64,000 nucleotides of DNA, taken from positions 62,001 through 126,000 of the forward strand of contig CAJFCJ010000008.1 of NCBI GenBank assembly GCA_904063045.1, in the 5' to 3' direction. The DNA is from Dimorphilus gyrociliatus. Lineage: Eukaryota > Annelida > Polychaeta > Dinophilidae. Below are positions 62,366 through 64,000 of the stretch, one piece after another. The notes beneath the pieces were generated by a model that was given only the letters and a program-made list of their open reading frames with translations, searched no databases and was not told where the DNA came from. The position numbers and the translations under genes are program-made. Within the stretch, counting starts at the first letter, position 1, and each line of letters opens with the position of its first letter.

Positions 62366-64000
62366 CTGTTTAATTAACAAATATAATCGATTAATAAAAG
62401 AAAAGGTAAAAAGACTTAAATTGAGCACAAATAGTGAACAATGTAAAGAAAGGAAAAGAGGATGTCACGAAACCTCTATTAATCATTTCTGTTATTTCTT
62501 ATTTTCTTTTTTACGCCTAACTGGATTAATGACGTAAAATTCATATTACTGTACTTTCTAATAAAATTCATTGATAACACATCTTGTTTTTTTGCTGATA
62601 AAATAAAAAAAAACGATATCGTTGTTCAAAATAAAAAAAATAAAGAAATAAAGAAATTCGTGTTCATCTTTTTCTATTTGTAAAGGGGGCGTCAGAGGAG
62701 TTGTAGTTTAATCGCTTTCTTTTCTCTCGTTAAGATCTCCTTTATATTCAACAATTAATTGGATATTTTTCGCTATGAAGTAGAATGTGGAGAGATAGAG
62801 AGAGGACGAAAGAATGAATGAAGGCATAGAGAAAATTTTTTTCATGAAAGAAAGAAACTCCTTGGCCCATTTACTTTTTTTCATTTTTTTCATTCATTCA
62901 TTCAATCTATCTATCTTTTTCTTTCTCTCAATCTCTACTTTTTTCTCAAAACATTTTCAAATGTCTCAGAATGAACTGGCTATCAATCATAGGCCGATGA
63001 GGTCATTAGAATTAAGTAAGCACTTGGAATTCTTTTCTATTTCTAATCGTTCTTTGCTGCTCGCTGTATAGCAAATAGAACTTGATACAGTTAATCAATC
63101 AATTAGCAGGCAAAGAAAAGCGACGGGGATCACTTCTAGCTTTCTTTTGTTATAGCATGTTTGTTGTCCTTTCTCAAGTTCCTACTCAATAAGCGTTTAA
63201 TAGACGTTAAAAGAATAACATTCAATAGTCTATTCATACTTTTCTAAGGTAAAAGATTTCTAACTTTTTGAATTATGTTCCCAATTAGATTAAAGGGAAA
63301 AAAATGGGCGGGAAGGGTATGTAAGGACGAAGGGGGAGGGGGAGAGGATATATAATAGAATTCTTCCTTTTATTAATTTCACTATTTCTTTATGATTCAT
63401 AATAATTAGATTGTCAAGATAAAAAGTTATCTTTTATATTCTAATGATGACTTGATTATTCATTTTAGAACTTTGAAAAGGCCCCTTTCGTCCTCTTATA
63501 GATTTCAAATTTACTGGAATTTAATTAAAATAGACGGTATGAAATATGCATATTAACATAATTTATTTATATTATTATTAAAAAACTGACGTCTCCCTCG
63601 TAATTAATGGATTTTTAAGAATTATTTGTCGCTTTCTTTTTGTCCACTTCTTCTTGAGTATAAACAAATTCTATCCTTGAATTTAACAAATGGATTGACT
63701 TTGAAAGACCTATGTCAACTTTTTACTGCCATCAGTCGATTATGTAATTCCCAATTGTAAATTATTCCCTACCTTACTATAAATGATGTAATAGAGGGGA
63801 ATTTCGCCTACTAATTAGTCGTTTTACGAGGCAAAAACGAGAATGAATGATATACGAATAGCACGTGCAATTTTGAAAGTTCGCGTGACATTTTTCCGAT
63901 TCTTTTTCAGTTTCGAACGTGACCAAAATATCACGCGGGAAAAATCATTCACGCACGAAAGTTATAATAAAGTTCTATATATTAATTAAATAAATACAGA
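62366..64000. other. Upstream flank or intron of the FGF-like gene
   Basis: I could not find a signal-peptide exon here. A short plus-strand frame beginning MSQNELAINHRP at 62961 runs into a GTAAGC donor near 63014 but has no supported partner exon. Pyrimidine-rich runs occupy 62870-62945. A GC-richer patch at about 63835-63960, with CACGTG at 63861-63866 and TCACGCGGGAAAAA near 63931, looks promoter- or enhancer-like. Confidence 0.4.

Overview
The window is eukaryotic, AT-rich nuclear DNA from a bilaterian animal. The genes are split by many short GT-AG introns, mostly about 50 to 110 bp. Every recognisable protein is an animal orthologue: Msx, a 5-HT4-like serotonin receptor, ARMH3, LRP2BP, an ADGRA-type adhesion GPCR, an RNF13/RNF167-type ubiquitin ligase, DNAJC11 and SSUH2. 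The tiny introns, compact gene clusters and AT bias suggest an invertebrate with a small genome. A lophotrochozoan such as the annelid Dimorphilus is my guess, but I cannot prove the taxon from this sequence.

Layout. 1-1019 (-) is the 5' part of a 5-HT4-like receptor gene that runs off the left edge. About 10 kb without recognisable genes follows. 11.3-11.8 kb (-) and 13.5-14.6 kb (+) hold two two-exon genes I cannot name; the second encodes a small single-pass membrane protein. About 6.7 kb of non-coding DNA leads to the three-exon Msx homeobox gene (21394-22344, +), and a 13 kb gene-poor stretch lies downstream of it. From 35.4 kb the window becomes gene-dense: SSUH2-like (-), a small zinc-binding coiled-coil protein (+), ARMH3 (-, 17 exons), LRP2BP (+, 6 exons), an ADGRA-like receptor (-, 5 exons), an RNF13/167-like PA-TM-RING ligase (-, 10 exons) and DNAJC11 (+, 13 exons). 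After 57.3 kb the sequence is again sparse, with one large exon of a probable divergent FGF-like ligand at 61.8-62.4 kb (-).

How it fits together. The genes do not form one pathway. Two head-to-head pairs (ARMH3/LRP2BP, 412 bp apart; RNF13-like/DNAJC11, 334 bp apart) probably share bidirectional promoters, and the second contains a perfect CRE/ATF palindrome. Housekeeping genes are packed together, while the receptor, Msx and FGF-like genes sit in large non-coding territories with locally GC-richer islands. Those islands are reasonable enhancer candidates, including a cluster of five GATA-type sites about 4 kb upstream of Msx.

Exon models were built by hand from reading frame, splice dinucleotides and remembered family sequence. 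All seven multi-exon models whose two ends both lie in the window keep frame to the stop. I found no new multi-gene system. The most unusual items are a GC-AG intron in DNAJC11, an intron bounded by terminal inverted repeats, a diverged two-copy dispersed repeat, an NPxxY-to-SPxxY change in the serotonin receptor, a possible alternative 3' exon for DNAJC11 and the divergent FGF-like protein.
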